From an uncultured Xylophilus sp. (GTDB taxonomy: Bacteria; Pseudomonadota; Gammaproteobacteria; Burkholderiales; Burkholderiaceae_C), in NCBI GenBank assembly GCA_913776965.1, contig CAJYQL010000097.1, positions 1 to 52,532 of the forward strand: DNA of 52,532 nt, read 5' to 3'. The translations under genes and the position numbers were made by a program. The notes under the pieces are model-generated. The model was given only the letters and a program-made list of their open reading frames with translations. It was not told the origin of the DNA and did no database searches. Position 1 is the stretch's first letter, and each line of letters opens with the position of its first letter. This document shows positions 27,910 through 37,375 of this stretch, in pieces.

Positions 27910-28833
27910 ATGCTCCAGCAACGTACCTTGAAGACGCTGACCCGCGCGGTCGGCGTCGGCCTGCACAGTGGCCAGCGGGTCGAACTGACGCTGCGGCCCG
28001 CGCCGCCCGATACCGGCATCGTGTTCCGCCGGGTGGACCTGCCGGAGCCGGTGGACATCCCGGTCTCGACGCGGGCGGTGACCGACACGCGGCTGGCCTC
28101 GACCCTCTCGACCGGCAACGCCAAGGTGTTCACCGTCGAGCACCTGATGTCGGCCTGCGCCGGCCTGGGGCTCGACAACCTGTATGTCGACATCACCGCC
28201 GAAGAGGTGCCGATCCTCGACGGCTCGTCCTCGTCGTTCGTGTTCCTGCTGCAGAGCGCAGGCATCGTGGTGCAGAACGCGCCCAAGCGGTTCATCCGGG
28301 TGCTGCGGCCGGTGGAGGTGCGCGAAGGCCAGGGCGCGTCCACCAAGTGGGCGCGGCTCGACCCGTACCACGGCTACAAGCTGAGCTTCGAGATCGACTT
28401 CGACCATCCGGCGGTGGACTCCACCGGCCAGCGGGTGGAATTCGACATGGGCGCCGGCAACTACATCCGCGATATCGCGCGCGCCCGGACCTTCGGCTTC
28501 ACCCGCGACGTGGAGATGATGCGCTCCAGCGGACTCGCGCTCGGCGGCGGGCTCGACAACGCGATCGTCCTGGACGACTACAAGGTGCTCAATACCGGCG
28601 GCCTGCGCTACGACGACGAGTTCGTGAAGCACAAGATCCTGGATGCGATCGGCGACCTGTACTGCGTCGGCCGGCCGCTGCTGGCCGCCTACAGTGCCTT
28701 CCGCTCCGGCCACGGCATGAACAACCAGCTGCTGCGCGCGCTGCTGGCCGACGAGGCGAACTACGAGATCGCCACCTTCTCCGACGAGCGCCAGGCGCCG
28801 CGCGGCTTCGCGCAGATCGCCCGGGCCTGGTAG
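27910..28833 (+). CDS. lpxC: UDP-3-O-acyl-N-acetylglucosamine deacetylase LpxC
   Basis: LpxC catalyses the committed step of lipid A synthesis. The 307-residue zinc enzyme starts [21 protein letters not shown]. The zinc ligands are H in [14 protein letters not shown], and H and D in [11 protein letters not shown]; the catalytic base region is [11 protein letters not shown]. It follows ftsZ, as in many proteobacteria. It shows the strand identity and arrangement of a cell envelope cluster, behind the ftsZ terminator. A 58-residue membrane protein follows after 21 bases. Confidence 0.97.
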   Translation: MLQQRTLKTLTRAVGVGLHSGQRVELTLRPAPPDTGIVFRRVDLPEPVDIPVSTRAVTDTRLASTLSTGNAKVFTVEHLMSACAGLGLDNLYVDITAEEVPILDGSSSSFVFLLQSAGIVVQNAPKRFIRVLRPVEVREGQGASTKWARLDPYHGYKLSFEIDFDHPAVDSTGQRVEFDMGAGNYIRDIARARTFGFTRDVEMMRSSGLALGGGLDNAIVLDDYKVLNTGGLRYDDEFVKHKILDAIGDLYCVGRPLLAAYSAFRSGHGMNNQLLRALLADEANYEIATFSDERQAPRGFAQIARAW

Positions 28834-28854
28834 GCACCGGACGGACCGACCGCC

Positions 28855-29031
28855 ATGCTGCTGTTCCGCTGGGCCGTGATGTTCCTGCTGCTCGGCTCGG
28901 CCGTGTGCTTCGCCTTTTTCATCGGCACCGGCGACCACCGCTGGCGGCGGCGCGGGCTGATCATCCTGAAATGGACGGTGATCGCCGCGCTCGCCTTCTT
29001 CGGCGTGCTGGTGCTGGAACGGCTGGCGTAG
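28855..29031 (+). CDS. Small two-segment inner membrane protein
   Basis: A 58-residue open frame beginning MLLFRWAVMFLLLGSAVCFA and ending GVLVLERLA. Two hydrophobic segments (about residues 6-23 and 37-54) flank a short loop with an arginine cluster (HRWRRR), predicting a hairpin with the loop in the cytoplasm. It follows lpxC by 21 bases on the same strand, so co-transcription is likely. I recall unnamed small proteins at this place in Comamonadaceae. The function is unknown; a link to LpxC control or envelope assembly would be speculation. Confidence 0.7.
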   Translation: MLLFRWAVMFLLLGSAVCFAFFIGTGDHRWRRRGLIILKWTVIAALAFFGVLVLERLA

Positions 29032-29032
29032 C

Positions 29033-29055
29033 GCGGCGCCGGCACCGGCCGCCGC
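29033..29055. terminator. GC-rich hairpin between convergent genes
   Basis: An imperfect inverted repeat (GCGGCGCCGG against CCGGCCGCCGC, one bulge) lies between the stop of the small membrane protein and the porin stop on the other strand. No T-run; it may act in both directions. Confidence 0.35.
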
Positions 29056-29079
29056 GACGGGTGCCCGCTCCGACCCGCG

Positions 29080-30186
29080 TCAGAACCGGTGACGCACCCC
29101 GACCGTATAGCCGTTGCGCGACTTGGCGCCGTTGGCCGCGCCGTTCGCACCGTTCAGGCTGACGTCGCCGCTCAGGCGGGTGGCGTCGGCCTCGATATAC
29201 ACGTCGGTTCGCTTGGAGAACGCATAGTCCGCCGCCGCGGTCAGGAAGCGGGCACGGCCGTCGGCGTTCGAGGTCGGGCCGGACTGCCGCGCGTAGAAGT
29301 AGTGGGCGCCCAGGTTGAGCTGGGGCGTGACCTGGTAGCCGACGCCCAGCTTGGCGATCTCGCGCTTGTCGGCCGCGAGGAAGGCCGGACCGCCGAAGCC
29401 GCCGTTCATGCCGCCGCCCCAGAAGGCCGACAGCACCGCGCGGTCGGTGGCGGTCAGGCCTGCATCGACCTTGTTCTGGCCGTAGCCGGTGTTGAAGTAC
29501 CAGGGGCCGACACGGTAGGAACCGCCGAGCGTCCAAGCCTCGATCTTGCGGCCCGAGCCGAACTGGTAGTTCTGGTAGCCGACGCCGGCGGCGATCGGTC
29601 CCTGGGCATAGCGCAGGTAGCCGCCCCGGGTCATACCGCCGGTCGGGCTCCGCTCGGCGGCCGAGGCCTGCAGCGCACCGCGGAACGGGCCGACTTCGAT
29701 CAGGTACTTCGCCATGTTGTCGGCGCGTGCGCCGAGGGCGAAGCCGATCTCGGGCTTGTAGGCGTCGAAGTAGGGGGAGTAGGGATAGGACGCGTAGGTG
29801 CTGGTCACCAGGTCGAACAGCACGTTGTACTGCCGGCCGAGGGTGATGCGGCCGAAACTGGCGCTCTGCAGACCAACCCACGACTGCTGGAAATAGGGTG
29901 TCGTCGGCAGGCCGGTGTCGGCGCCGAAACGGTTCTCCAGGTTGGCCAGCGCCTTCAGGCCGCCGCCCATGTCCTCGGTCACGTTGATGCCCCAGCGGCT
30001 CTGCGACATGCCGCCGCCCATGAGTTGGGTGACGGTGCCGCGGTTGGACCCGGCCGACCCTTCGTTGTTGGTGTGGCGCACCGCCGCGTCGACGATGCCG
30101 TAGATCTGCACGCTGGACTGGGCGAAGGCCGGTGCGGCGGCCGACAGGCCGAGGACGCCGGTGGCCAAGACCGTCTTGATCTGCAT
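29080..30186 (-). CDS. Gram-negative trimeric porin (Burkholderiales type)
   Basis: A 368-residue outer membrane porin for passive uptake of small polar solutes. A Sec signal peptide (MQIKTVLATGVLGLSAAAPA, cleavage after AFA) precedes SSVQIYGIVDAAVRH, the start of the first strand in this family. Alternating hydrophobic strands, aromatic girdles and the C-terminal VGVRHRF ending in Phe (needed for outer membrane insertion) are present. ATG 30186 is chosen because it begins the signal peptide; an upstream TTG would add 11 residues with no purpose. It lies downstream of ruvC on the same strand, but with 128 bases between. Substrate cannot be told from sequence. Confidence 0.92.
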   Translation of the reverse strand: MQIKTVLATGVLGLSAAAPAFAQSSVQIYGIVDAAVRHTNNEGSAGSNRGTVTQLMGGGMSQSRWGINVTEDMGGGLKALANLENRFGADTGLPTTPYFQQSWVGLQSASFGRITLGRQYNVLFDLVTSTYASYPYSPYFDAYKPEIGFALGARADNMAKYLIEVGPFRGALQASAAERSPTGGMTRGGYLRYAQGPIAAGVGYQNYQFGSGRKIEAWTLGGSYRVGPWYFNTGYGQNKVDAGLTATDRAVLSAFWGGGMNGGFGGPAFLAADKREIAKLGVGYQVTPQLNLGAHYFYARQSGPTSNADGRARFLTAAADYAFSKRTDVYIEADATRLSGDVSLNGANGAANGAKSRNGYTVGVRHRF

Positions 30187-30265
30187 GATTTGTCGCTTTC
30201 TGTGTGAATCGGTATCCAACTTTCGCGCGCCGTGTGGTGCGACGCTTCCGCGATTTCCCTAGATC

Positions 30266-30285
30266 GCTGTCGCACAGTCGACAGC
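30266..30285. promoter_or_regulatory. Palindrome between ruvC and the porin gene
   Basis: GCTGTCG and CGACAGC, 7-bp perfect arms with CACAGT between, lie 80 bases upstream of the porin start and 30 bases after the ruvC stop. No T-run on either strand, so an operator for the porin is as likely as a transcript end for ruvC. Confidence 0.35.
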
Positions 30286-30314
30286 AAGAGCCGATTCCGC
30301 AGGCGTGTCTGCCG

Positions 30315-30863
30315 CTAGTAACTGCGCCCGTTCCGGTACATCGCGTGCTGTCGGCGTTGTAACGGCGCAACTTCTTCCAGCCGCGCCATCGCCTGGCCCG
30401 CATGGGCGTGCACCACCGCGAGGCCGAGCGCATCGGCGGCGTCCGGCCCCGGGAGGGCCGGCAACTGCAGCAGCCGGCGCACCATCTCCTGCACCTGCGC
30501 CTTGGCGGCGCGGCCGTGGCCGACGACGGCCTTCTTCATCTGCAGGGCGGTGTACTCGGCCACAGGAAGGTCGCGCGACACCAGGGCGGTGATGCAGGCC
30601 CCGCGTGCCTGTCCGAGCAGCAGGGTGGACTGCGGGTTGACGTTGACGAACACGATCTCCACCGCCGAGCTGTCGGGCTGGTAGCGCTCGGCCACCTCGC
30701 GCACGCCGTCGTAGAGCACCTTGATCCGGCCCGGCAGGTCGCCGAGCGGCAGGTGGGTGGTGCGGATCGTGCCGCTCGCGACATAGCGCAGGGCATGACC
30801 GTCGAGGTCGAGCACGCCGAAGCCGGTGGTCTGCAGACCGGGGTCGATACCGAGAATACGCAT
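30315..30863 (-). CDS. ruvC: Holliday junction resolvase RuvC
   Basis: RuvC cuts Holliday junctions with RuvAB during recombination repair. The 182-residue protein has [15 protein letters not shown] with the first catalytic Asp (D7), the Glu in SAVEIVFVN (about residue 68), and the C-terminal acidic pair in [16 protein letters not shown]. ruvA and ruvB are not adjacent here. A family 1 repeat (30873-30930) lies directly upstream and so occupies its promoter or leader region. Confidence 0.96.
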   Translation of the reverse strand: MRILGIDPGLQTTGFGVLDLDGHALRYVASGTIRTTHLPLGDLPGRIKVLYDGVREVAERYQPDSSAVEIVFVNVNPQSTLLLGQARGACITALVSRDLPVAEYTALQMKKAVVGHGRAAKAQVQEMVRRLLQLPALPGPDAADALGLAVVHAHAGQAMARLEEVAPLQRRQHAMYRNGRSY

Positions 30864-30872
30864 GCGAGGGGT

Positions 30873-30930
30873 TTGCTACTGAATCGATAGCGAACTGCGC
30901 AGGTGCAGCGGGCGCAAAGGGCGGATTTTG
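30873..30930 (+). repeat. Two-hairpin repeat, family 1, copy F (ruvC-kinase gap)
   Basis: GCTACTGAATCGATAGC forms the first hairpin (GCTA/TAGC), and TGCGC...GCGCA the second. The 23 bases 30894-30916 are identical to 42108-42130 in copy G, 11 kb away. It fills most of the 84-base gap between ruvC and the sensor kinase gene. Confidence 0.8.
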
Positions 30931-30947
30931 TCGAAAAAGATGTCGGC

Positions 30948-33404
30948 TCAGCCGGCCGACGGCCGCGCCATGATGCCGTTCACCTTGGCCACGAGCTGTT
31001 CCGCACCGAACGGCTTCACCAGCAGTTCCATCGCCTGCCCGAGGAAGCTGGCGCGCATCGTGGCCTGCTCGGCGTAGCCGGTCATCAGCACGATGCGAAT
31101 GCCGGGCAGCCGTTCGCGGGCGTAGTCGGCGAGCTGCCGGCCGTTCGGGCCGGGCAGGCCCATGTCGGTCAACAGAAGGTCGAAGCGTAGCGCGCCCGAC
31201 AGCAGCGTCATGCCCTCGCTGCCGTCGGCGGCCTCCATCACTTGGTAGCCCTGTTCCTGCAGCAGGTCGACCACCAGCTGCCGCACCACCGCATCGTCCT
31301 CGACCACCAGCACCGATTCGGGCCGCGAATCGGACGGCTCGGCGGCCGCGCCCAGCAGGGCGGCGTCGCGCACGATGGCCGCGAAGCCGGTGCTGCGCGG
31401 CAGGTAGAGCTTGACGGTGGTTCCCTCGCCGACGGTGCTGTCGATCGCCGTATAGCCGCCGGACTGGCGGGCGTAGCCGTAGATCATCGACAGGCCAAGG
31501 CCGGTGCCCTGGCCGATCGGCTTGGTGGTGAAGAACGGGTCGAAGGCCTTGGCGATCACGTCCTCGGTCATGCCGACGCCGGTGTCCTGCACCGCCACCC
31601 GCAGGTAGTCGCCGGGCTCCAGCCCGCGCACGCCGGCGACCGCCTTGTCGGTCAGCGTCAAGTTCTCGGCGACCACGGTCAGCGTGCCGCCGTCGGGCAT
31701 GGCGTCGCGGGCGTTGATCGCGAGGTTGAGGATCGCGTTGTGGAACTGGGGCAGGTCGGTGATGGCCGGCCACAACGCCGGCTGCAGCTCGAAGCGCAGT
31801 GCGATGTTCTCGCCGACCGTGCTGCGCAGCATGCCTTCGAGCTCCAGCAGCGCCTCGGCGATGTCCACCGCCTTGGAGTCGAGCGGCTGGCGCCGCGAGA
31901 AGGCGAGCAGCCGCTGCGTCAGGCTGGCGGCGCGCTGCGCGGAGGACAGGCCGGCCGCCGCATAACGCTCCACCCCGTCGAGTTCGCCGGCCTGCGCGCG
32001 GCGCTGGATCAGCTGCAGCGGCACGACGATGCCCTGCAGCATGTTGTTGAAATCGTGCGCGATGCCGCCGGTCAGCTGGCCGATCGCTTCCATCTTCTGC
32101 GACTGGCGCAGCTGCTCCTCGGTCTGTGCCAGGGCCTCCGCGCGCTCCCGCTCGGCGGTCACGTCGCGGCCCACCGCGTAGAGGCGGCCGGTCTCGTGCT
32201 CGTGCGTCGCCACCCAGGCGATCGCGCGATAGCGGCCGTCGGCATGGCGCATCCGGACGGTGAAGGCGATGGACGTGTCGCCCTCGGCGCTGCCGAGCGC
32301 CGTCGCGGCTTCGGCGACGTCGTCGGCGTAGAGCAGGGCGGACAGGGCGCCGCCGGCAAGCGTCTTTTCCGCATGTCCGAGGACCTGCGTCCAGGCCGGG
32401 TTCAGCGCCTCTAGCCGGCCCGCGCCGTCGATGATCGCCTTCAGGTAGGGCGAGCTGCGCCACCAGCGCGCCAGTTCGCGGCTGCGCTCTTCCACCCGCG
32501 CTTCGAGGGTGTCGGCCAGCTCCTGCAGCCGCTGCCGTGCCAGGTGCTCGGCGGTGACGTCGTTGCCTTCGACGAAGATGCCGTCCATCTCGCCCGCGGC
32601 ATTGCGCACCGGCTGGTAGAGGAAGTTCAGGTAGTGCAGCCGCTCTGCAGTGCCGGGCAGGGCGATGCGGACCGGTACGCCGGCGCCGACGTACGGCACG
32701 CCGGTCCGGTAGACCTGGTCGAGCAGTTCGACGAAACGCTGGTCGACCAGCTCCGGCAGCATCTCGCGGATCGTGCGGCCGGTCGGGTCGCGCTGGCGCA
32801 TCAGGCGCCGGCAGGCGGCGTTGGCCATCTCCACCCGGTGGTCCGGGCCGCGCAGGAAGGCGATGAAGCTGGGCGCCTGCTCGAAGAGTTCCTGCAGGCG
32901 GCCGAATTCCGCCGACCGCGCCTGGCGGGCGTGCACCTCGTGGGTGGTTTCGCGGCAGGCGCAGAACACGCCGGCGACGACGCCTTGTTCGTCGCGCACC
33001 GGCGTGTACGACAGGGCGAAATGCGCCCGCTCCGGGTAGCCGTTGCGCAGCACGGTGTAGGCGGCGTCTTCCTGGTGAATACCTTCGCCGTCGAGGACGC
33101 GGCGCAGGACCGGTACCAGTTCCGGCCAGACCTCGGGCCAGACATCCCGGAACGGCCGGCCGAGTGCCGCCGGATGCCGCTGGCCCAGGATGCGTGCGTA
33201 GCCGTCGTTGTAGAGCAGCGTGCATTCCGCGCCCCAGATCAGCCGCATCGGCTGCTCCGCCCCCAGCATGATGCCGACCACCGTGCGCAGCGGATGCGGC
33301 CAGCTCATCGGGTCGCCGAGCGGCGTACTGCGCCAGTCCAGCGAGCGCATCTGTGCGCCGACCGCGCCGCCGCCGGCCAGGAAGTTCGCGTCGGATTCGG
33401 GCAT
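30948..33404 (-). CDS. PAS-domain hybrid sensor histidine kinase
   Basis: An about 818-residue hybrid kinase without membrane segments, so probably cytoplasmic. Three PAS-like sensor regions are seen (about residues 25-150, 160-285 and 310-430), the second and third separated by a coiled coil ([20 protein letters not shown]). The phosphoacceptor histidine is in [11 protein letters not shown] (about residue 450), as in the HisKA group that includes RegB/NtrB-like kinases. The ATPase has [19 protein letters not shown] and [12 protein letters not shown] receiver domain (about 697-818) has VVEDD, the phosphorylated Asp in [10 protein letters not shown] (about 746), and the Lys in LVKPFG. No DNA-binding response regulator is adjacent. 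GTG 33422 would add six residues. The signal is unknown. Confidence 0.88.
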   Translation of the reverse strand: MPESDANFLAGGGAVGAQMRSLDWRSTPLGDPMSWPHPLRTVVGIMLGAEQPMRLIWGAECTLLYNDGYARILGQRHPAALGRPFRDVWPEVWPELVPVLRRVLDGEGIHQEDAAYTVLRNGYPERAHFALSYTPVRDEQGVVAGVFCACRETTHEVHARQARSAEFGRLQELFEQAPSFIAFLRGPDHRVEMANAACRRLMRQRDPTGRTIREMLPELVDQRFVELLDQVYRTGVPYVGAGVPVRIALPGTAERLHYLNFLYQPVRNAAGEMDGIFVEGNDVTAEHLARQRLQELADTLEARVEERSRELARWWRSSPYLKAIIDGAGRLEALNPAWTQVLGHAEKTLAGGALSALLYADDVAEAATALGSAEGDTSIAFTVRMRHADGRYRAIAWVATHEHETGRLYAVGRDVTAERERAEALAQTEEQLRQSQKMEAIGQLTGGIAHDFNNMLQGIVVPLQLIQRRAQAGELDGVERYAAAGLSSAQRAASLTQRLLAFSRRQPLDSKAVDIAEALLELEGMLRSTVGENIALRFELQPALWPAITDLPQFHNAILNLAINARDAMPDGGTLTVVAENLTLTDKAVAGVRGLEPGDYLRVAVQDTGVGMTEDVIAKAFDPFFTTKPIGQGTGLGLSMIYGYARQSGGYTAIDSTVGEGTTVKLYLPRSTGFAAIVRDAALLGAAAEPSDSRPESVLVVEDDAVVRQLVVDLLQEQGYQVMEAADGSEGMTLLSGALRFDLLLTDMGLPGPNGRQLADYARERLPGIRIVLMTGYAEQATMRASFLGQAMELLVKPFGAEQLVAKVNGIMARPSAG

Positions 33405-33493
33405 GGGGTGGAGGGAGGGCACGGGGGACGGGAGGGGCGGCGGTCATTACATCATGCGATCCGACCGCCGGTGTTTCGTGCCACAGTGCGCCG

Positions 33494-34063
33494 ATGAGCA
33501 AGGCCTTCACCCGCGAAACCGACGCGCCCGAGGACGACGACGGCCCCGAGGCCGGACTGCCGCCGCTGCCGGCCGGCAGCCGCAACTACATCACCCGCGC
33601 CGGCTACACCCGGCTGCGCGACGAACTGCTGCAGCTGATCGACGAGGAGCGGCCGCGCATCGTCGAGATCGTGCACTGGGCGGCCAGCAACGGCGACCGG
33701 TCGGAGAACGGCGACTACCTCTACGGCAAGAAGCGGCTGCGCGAGATCGACCGGCGCATCCGCTTCCTCACCAAACGGCTGGAGATCGCCGAGGTGACCG
33801 ATCCGGCGGTCCACCACGGCAGCGACCAGGTGTTCTTCGGGGCGACGGTGGACTACGCGATGGACGACGGCGAGGAGCGCACCGTCACCATCCTGGGCAT
33901 CGACGAGGCCGACACGCAGCGTGGCGAGGTGAGCTGGGTGTCGCCGGTCGCGCGGGCCCTGCTGAAGTCCCGCGAGGGCGACACGGTGCGGTTGATGACG
34001 CCGGCCGGCTGGCGCGACATCGAGGTGCAGGCGGTACGCTACCCTGCGGCGGCGCCGGCCTGA
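33494..34063 (+). CDS. greB: Transcription elongation factor GreB
   Basis: GreB stimulates RNA cleavage by backtracked RNA polymerase through the same secondary channel used by DksA. The 189-residue protein has an about 30-residue acidic/proline N-terminal addition, then NYITRAGYTRLRDELLQL, the coiled coil with the acidic tip (ASNGDRSENGDYLYGKKRL, tip D/E residues), and the FKBP-like C-terminal domain (VTILGIDEAD, SWVSPVARALL). GreB is preferred over GreA because of NYIT and the RRIRFLTKRL pattern. Its last 25 bases overlap the 3' end of spoT tail to tail. Confidence 0.94.
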   Translation: MSKAFTRETDAPEDDDGPEAGLPPLPAGSRNYITRAGYTRLRDELLQLIDEERPRIVEIVHWAASNGDRSENGDYLYGKKRLREIDRRIRFLTKRLEIAEVTDPAVHHGSDQVFFGATVDYAMDDGEERTVTILGIDEADTQRGEVSWVSPVARALLKSREGDTVRLMTPAGWRDIEVQAVRYPAAAPA

Positions 34064-36315
34064 GGCGCCGGGCGGATCCGGCGGGTCCGCAGCACCTGCG
34101 GCGTGCGCGCCAGGTTGCGCAGGGCGGCTTCCAGGTGCGCCGCATCGCGCACCTCGATCACGAAGCGCAGGTCGGTCGTGTCCAGCCCCGCTTCCTCGCC
34201 CATATCCACATGGGTGATATCGACCTCGGCCCGGGCCAGTTCGGCCGACACCCGGGCGAGCACGCCCTTGCGGTTGGTGACGGTGACGACGATGCCGGTC
34301 TCGAACAGCCGGACCGGCTCGTCGGCCCATGCCACCGCGATGAAACGCTCGCTGTCCTTGTACTGCAGCCGCGCGGCGACGGCGCAGTCGGCGGTGTGGA
34401 CCGTCAGGCCCTCGCCACGGCCCAGATAGCCCAGGATCGCATCGCCCGGCACCGGCCGGCAGCACTTGGCGTACTGCACCGAAGCCCCTTCGCTGCCGTC
34501 GAGCGTGACCGCCCCCTGCGACACCTTCTCGTGCGAGGAGTAGCGCTCGCGGGTCAGCAGCAGCGCGTCGGGCCGTGCGCCGCCGCCTTCGGTCATCAGC
34601 ACCACCAGCCGCTTGGCGACGATGCTCGCGATGCGCTTGCCGAGGCCGATGTCGGTCAGCAGCTCGGCACGGTCGCGGCTGCCGGTGAAACGCAGCAGCT
34701 TGTCCCAGGTCGGCTGCTGCGCCGGCGACTCGTCCGGCAGCGCCTCGATGCCTTCGGCACGCAGGGCCTGGGTCAGCAGCTTCTCGCCGAGCGTGCGGGA
34801 CTCGTCCTGCTCCAGCGTCTTCAGGTAGTGGCGTATCTTCGAGCGTGCCCGGCCGGTGCGCACGAAGCCTAGCCAGGCCGGGTTGGGCGTGGACACCGGC
34901 GCGGTGATCACCTCGATCACGTCGCCGTTCTTCAGCTCGGTGCGCAGCGGCACCTGCTCGCCGTTGATCTTGGCCGCGACGGTGCGGTCGCCCACGTTGG
35001 TATGGATCGCATAGGCGAAGTCCACGACCGTGGCACCGCGCGGAAGCGCCATGATCTGGCTCTTGGGCGTGAAGACGTAGACCGCGTCGGGAAACAGGTC
35101 GACCTTGACGTGGTCCCAGAACTCGGCGGCGTCACGGGTCTCGTGCTGGATGTCGAGCAGCGACTGCAGCCAGCGGCTGTCGAGCCGCTCCGACGCCTCG
35201 GTCGGCTCGTCGCCCTTGTAGAGCCAGTGCGCCGCGACGCCCGACTCGGCCACCACGTGCATTTCCTCGGTCCGCATCTGGAACTCGATGTTGATGCCCG
35301 ACGGACCGACCAGCGTGGTGTGCAGCGACTGGTAGCCGTTGACCTTGGCGATCGCGATGTGGTCCTTGAACTTGCCGGGCACCGGCTTGTACATCTGGTG
35401 CAGCAGGCCGAGCGCGGTGTAGCAGTCGGTCACGCCCGGCACGATGATGCGGAAGCCGTAGATGTCGGTCACCTGGGCGAAGCTCAGGTGCTTGTCGGTC
35501 ATCTTGCGGTAGATGGAATAGAGCGTCTTCTCGCGTCCGGCGATGCGCATGCGCATGCCGGCAGCGGTGAAGACGGCGTCCACTTCCGCCTGCACCTTCT
35601 GCAGCAGGTCGCGGCGGCGGCTGCGGGCCTTGGCGACCGCCTTGGCCAGCGTGGCCTGGCGCCAGGGATGCAGGTAGCGGAAGGCGAGGTCCTGCAGTTC
35701 GCGGTAGGTCTGGTTCAGGCCGAGCCGGTGGGCGATCGGCGCGTAGATCTCGAGCGTCTCGGAGGCGATGCGGCCCCACTTGGCGCGGGGCATGTCGCCC
35801 ATGGTGCGCATGTTGTGGGTGCGGTCGGCGAGCTTCACCAGAATCACCCGCACGTCGCGCGCCATCGCGAGCAGCATCTTACGAAAGGACTCGGCCTGGT
35901 TCTCCTCGCGGGTGTTGAACTGCAGCTTGTCGAGCTTGGTCAGCCCGTCCACCAGTTCCGCCACCGGCGCGCCGAAACGCTCGATCAGCTCCGGCTTGGT
36001 GACGCCGCAGTCCTCCATCGCGTCGTGCAGCAGCGCCGCCATCAGTGCTTGGGCGTCGAGCTTCCAGGTGGCGCACTGGGCGGCCACCGCGATCGGATGG
36101 GTGATGTAGGGCTCGCCGCTGTTGCGCAGCTGGCCGAGGTGCGCCGCGTCGGCGAACCGGTAGGCCTGGCGGACCTGCTCGATGCCCTCGGGCCCCAGGT
36201 AGTCGAGGCTGGCGGTCAGGGTCGCGAAGCTGGCGGCGGCCGCATTCGCCGCGGCAGCGGCCGAGGCGGGGGGTTTGGAGCCGGCAGGGGTGGTCGTGTG
36301 CAGCGCCGCGGTCAT
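34039..36315 (-). CDS. spoT: Bifunctional (p)ppGpp synthetase/hydrolase, RelA/SpoT family
   Basis: This 758-residue Rel-type enzyme makes and degrades the stringent-response alarmone. Order: an Ala-rich N-terminus (1-35), the HD hydrolase domain with H97-D98 in LLHDAMEDCG, the synthetase with AGREKTLYSIYRKM and GYQSLHTTLVGPSG, the TGS domain (VFTPKSQIMALPRGATVVD), and the C-terminal ACT domain (VTNRKGVLARVSAEL). The intact HD motif means hydrolysis is retained, so SpoT-like and not a hydrolase-dead RelA. Order gmk-rpoZ-spoT matches E. coli and Burkholderiales. Its product ppGpp acts with DksA. A terminator lies between rpoZ and spoT, so spoT may have its own promoter. Confidence 0.96.
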   Translation of the reverse strand: MTAALHTTTPAGSKPPASAAAAANAAAASFATLTASLDYLGPEGIEQVRQAYRFADAAHLGQLRNSGEPYITHPIAVAAQCATWKLDAQALMAALLHDAMEDCGVTKPELIERFGAPVAELVDGLTKLDKLQFNTREENQAESFRKMLLAMARDVRVILVKLADRTHNMRTMGDMPRAKWGRIASETLEIYAPIAHRLGLNQTYRELQDLAFRYLHPWRQATLAKAVAKARSRRRDLLQKVQAEVDAVFTAAGMRMRIAGREKTLYSIYRKMTDKHLSFAQVTDIYGFRIIVPGVTDCYTALGLLHQMYKPVPGKFKDHIAIAKVNGYQSLHTTLVGPSGINIEFQMRTEEMHVVAESGVAAHWLYKGDEPTEASERLDSRWLQSLLDIQHETRDAAEFWDHVKVDLFPDAVYVFTPKSQIMALPRGATVVDFAYAIHTNVGDRTVAAKINGEQVPLRTELKNGDVIEVITAPVSTPNPAWLGFVRTGRARSKIRHYLKTLEQDESRTLGEKLLTQALRAEGIEALPDESPAQQPTWDKLLRFTGSRDRAELLTDIGLGKRIASIVAKRLVVLMTEGGGARPDALLLTRERYSSHEKVSQGAVTLDGSEGASVQYAKCCRPVPGDAILGYLGRGEGLTVHTADCAVAARLQYKDSERFIAVAWADEPVRLFETGIVVTVTNRKGVLARVSAELARAEVDITHVDMGEEAGLDTTDLRFVIEVRDAAHLEAALRNLARTPQVLRTRRIRPAPQAGAAAG

Positions 36316-36377
36316 TCGTCAAATGTAGCGCGGGGTACAAGACCGTATTGCATCCGCGTTTAACGGGAACGGAAACA

Positions 36378-36403
36378 AAAAAGGCACCGCGTTGCGGTGC
36401 CTG
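36378..36403 (-). terminator. Rho-independent terminator after rpoZ
   Basis: On the minus strand CAGGCACCGCAACGCGGTGCC is followed by TTTTTTGTTT: an 8-bp stem (AGGCACCG with CGGTGCCT) and a short loop, then a T-run. It lies about 25 bases past the rpoZ stop and about 65 bases before spoT, so it should attenuate gmk-rpoZ transcripts before spoT. Confidence 0.82.
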
Positions 36404-36425
36404 GCGGCGGGGCGATCGACGCGCG

Positions 36426-36626
36426 TCAGGGCACGCGCTTGAGCATCTCGATACCGACCTTGCCGTCGGCGATCTCGCGCAGGGCGGTCACGCCCGGCTT
36501 GTTCTTGCTCTCGATCTTCGGCGCATGGCCCTGGCTCAGCATGCGCGCCCGGTAGGTCGCGGCGAGGACGAGTTGGAACCGGTTGGGGATCTGCGTCAGG
36601 CAGTCTTCGACGGTGATGCGGGCCAT
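36426..36626 (-). CDS. rpoZ: RNA polymerase omega subunit
   Basis: The 66-residue omega subunit helps assemble RNA polymerase and forms part of a ppGpp binding site in E. coli. [20 protein letters not shown] is the family signature, with the conserved RARMLSQG and [12 protein letters not shown] good ribosome binding site (GGAG, 9 bases upstream on the minus strand) supports the start. It lies between gmk and spoT. Confidence 0.97.
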   Translation of the reverse strand: MARITVEDCLTQIPNRFQLVLAATYRARMLSQGHAPKIESKNKPGVTALREIADGKVGIEMLKRVP

Positions 36627-36665
36627 GGGATATCTCCAGGAGAAAAAGGGGCGGCTGCCGGACGG

Positions 36666-37289
36666 CTAGGGAGCGATGCCGAGCGACTGGAAGGTGTCGG
36701 CCCGGGAGCGGCGCTGGGCGGCGAACTTGAGGCGCTGGGCGTGAACCACGGCTTTCAGGTCGAAGAGCGCGCGCTCGAATAACTCATTGATTATAACGAA
36801 GTCGAATTTGCAGGCCTGGGCCATCTCCTCGGCCGCGTTCTGCAGGCGCAGCTCGATGATGTCGGGCGCATCCTCGCCGCGGCGCTCCAGCCGGGAGCGG
36901 AGTTCCTCCCAGCTCGGCGGCAGGATGAAGATCAGCACCGCGTTGGCAAAGGCCTGCTTGATCTGCACCGCGCCCTGGAAATCGATCTCCAGGATCACGT
37001 CGGCGCCCTGGGCGATCCGGTCCTCGATCGCGCGCTTGGAGGTGCCGTAGCGTTGGCCGTGGACATGCGCCCATTCGACGAAGGCGTCGTTAGCCACCAT
37101 CATGTCGAATTCGCCGTGCGAGACGAAGAAGTATTCCCGGCCGTGATGTTCCTGGCCGCGCGGCGGCCGGGTGGTGTGCGAGATCGACAGCTGCACACCC
37201 GCATCCAGCTCCATCAGCGCCTTCACGAGGCTCGATTTGCCGGCCCCGCTGGGCGCGGCCACGACGAAGAGGTTTCCGGGATAGTCCAT
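36666..37289 (-). CDS. gmk: Guanylate kinase
   Basis: Gmk phosphorylates GMP to GDP. The 207-residue protein has the P-loop [36 protein letters not shown] for GMP binding, and [19 protein letters not shown] 37289 is chosen because [10 protein letters not shown] abuts the first strand; the frame extends 20 residues upstream without conserved character. It is transcribed away from the catabolic island, whose promoter lies in the 152-base gap. Confidence 0.97.
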   Translation of the reverse strand: MDYPGNLFVVAAPSGAGKSSLVKALMELDAGVQLSISHTTRPPRGQEHHGREYFFVSHGEFDMMVANDAFVEWAHVHGQRYGTSKRAIEDRIAQGADVILEIDFQGAVQIKQAFANAVLIFILPPSWEELRSRLERRGEDAPDIIELRLQNAAEEMAQACKFDFVIINELFERALFDLKAVVHAQRLKFAAQRRSRADTFQSLGIAP

Positions 37290-37375
37290 GGTGCAGGCCG
37301 GGCGGGGGAGGGTGGGAACGAGGCGGGAGAAAGGGCCCGTATTTTGCACGCACGTCCCGGGCGCCTCTTCGCCAA

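Noticed and set aside
30187-30219. Upstream TTG start adding MDTDSHRKRQI to the porin
   Set aside because: It would put charged residues before a complete signal peptide; ATG 30186 starts exactly at the signal sequence.
30259-33585. Minus-strand open frame of 1108 codons overlapping ruvC and the kinase in another frame
   Set aside because: Low-complexity Arg/Ala/Gly/Pro product; the kinase and RuvC frames carry full domain signatures.
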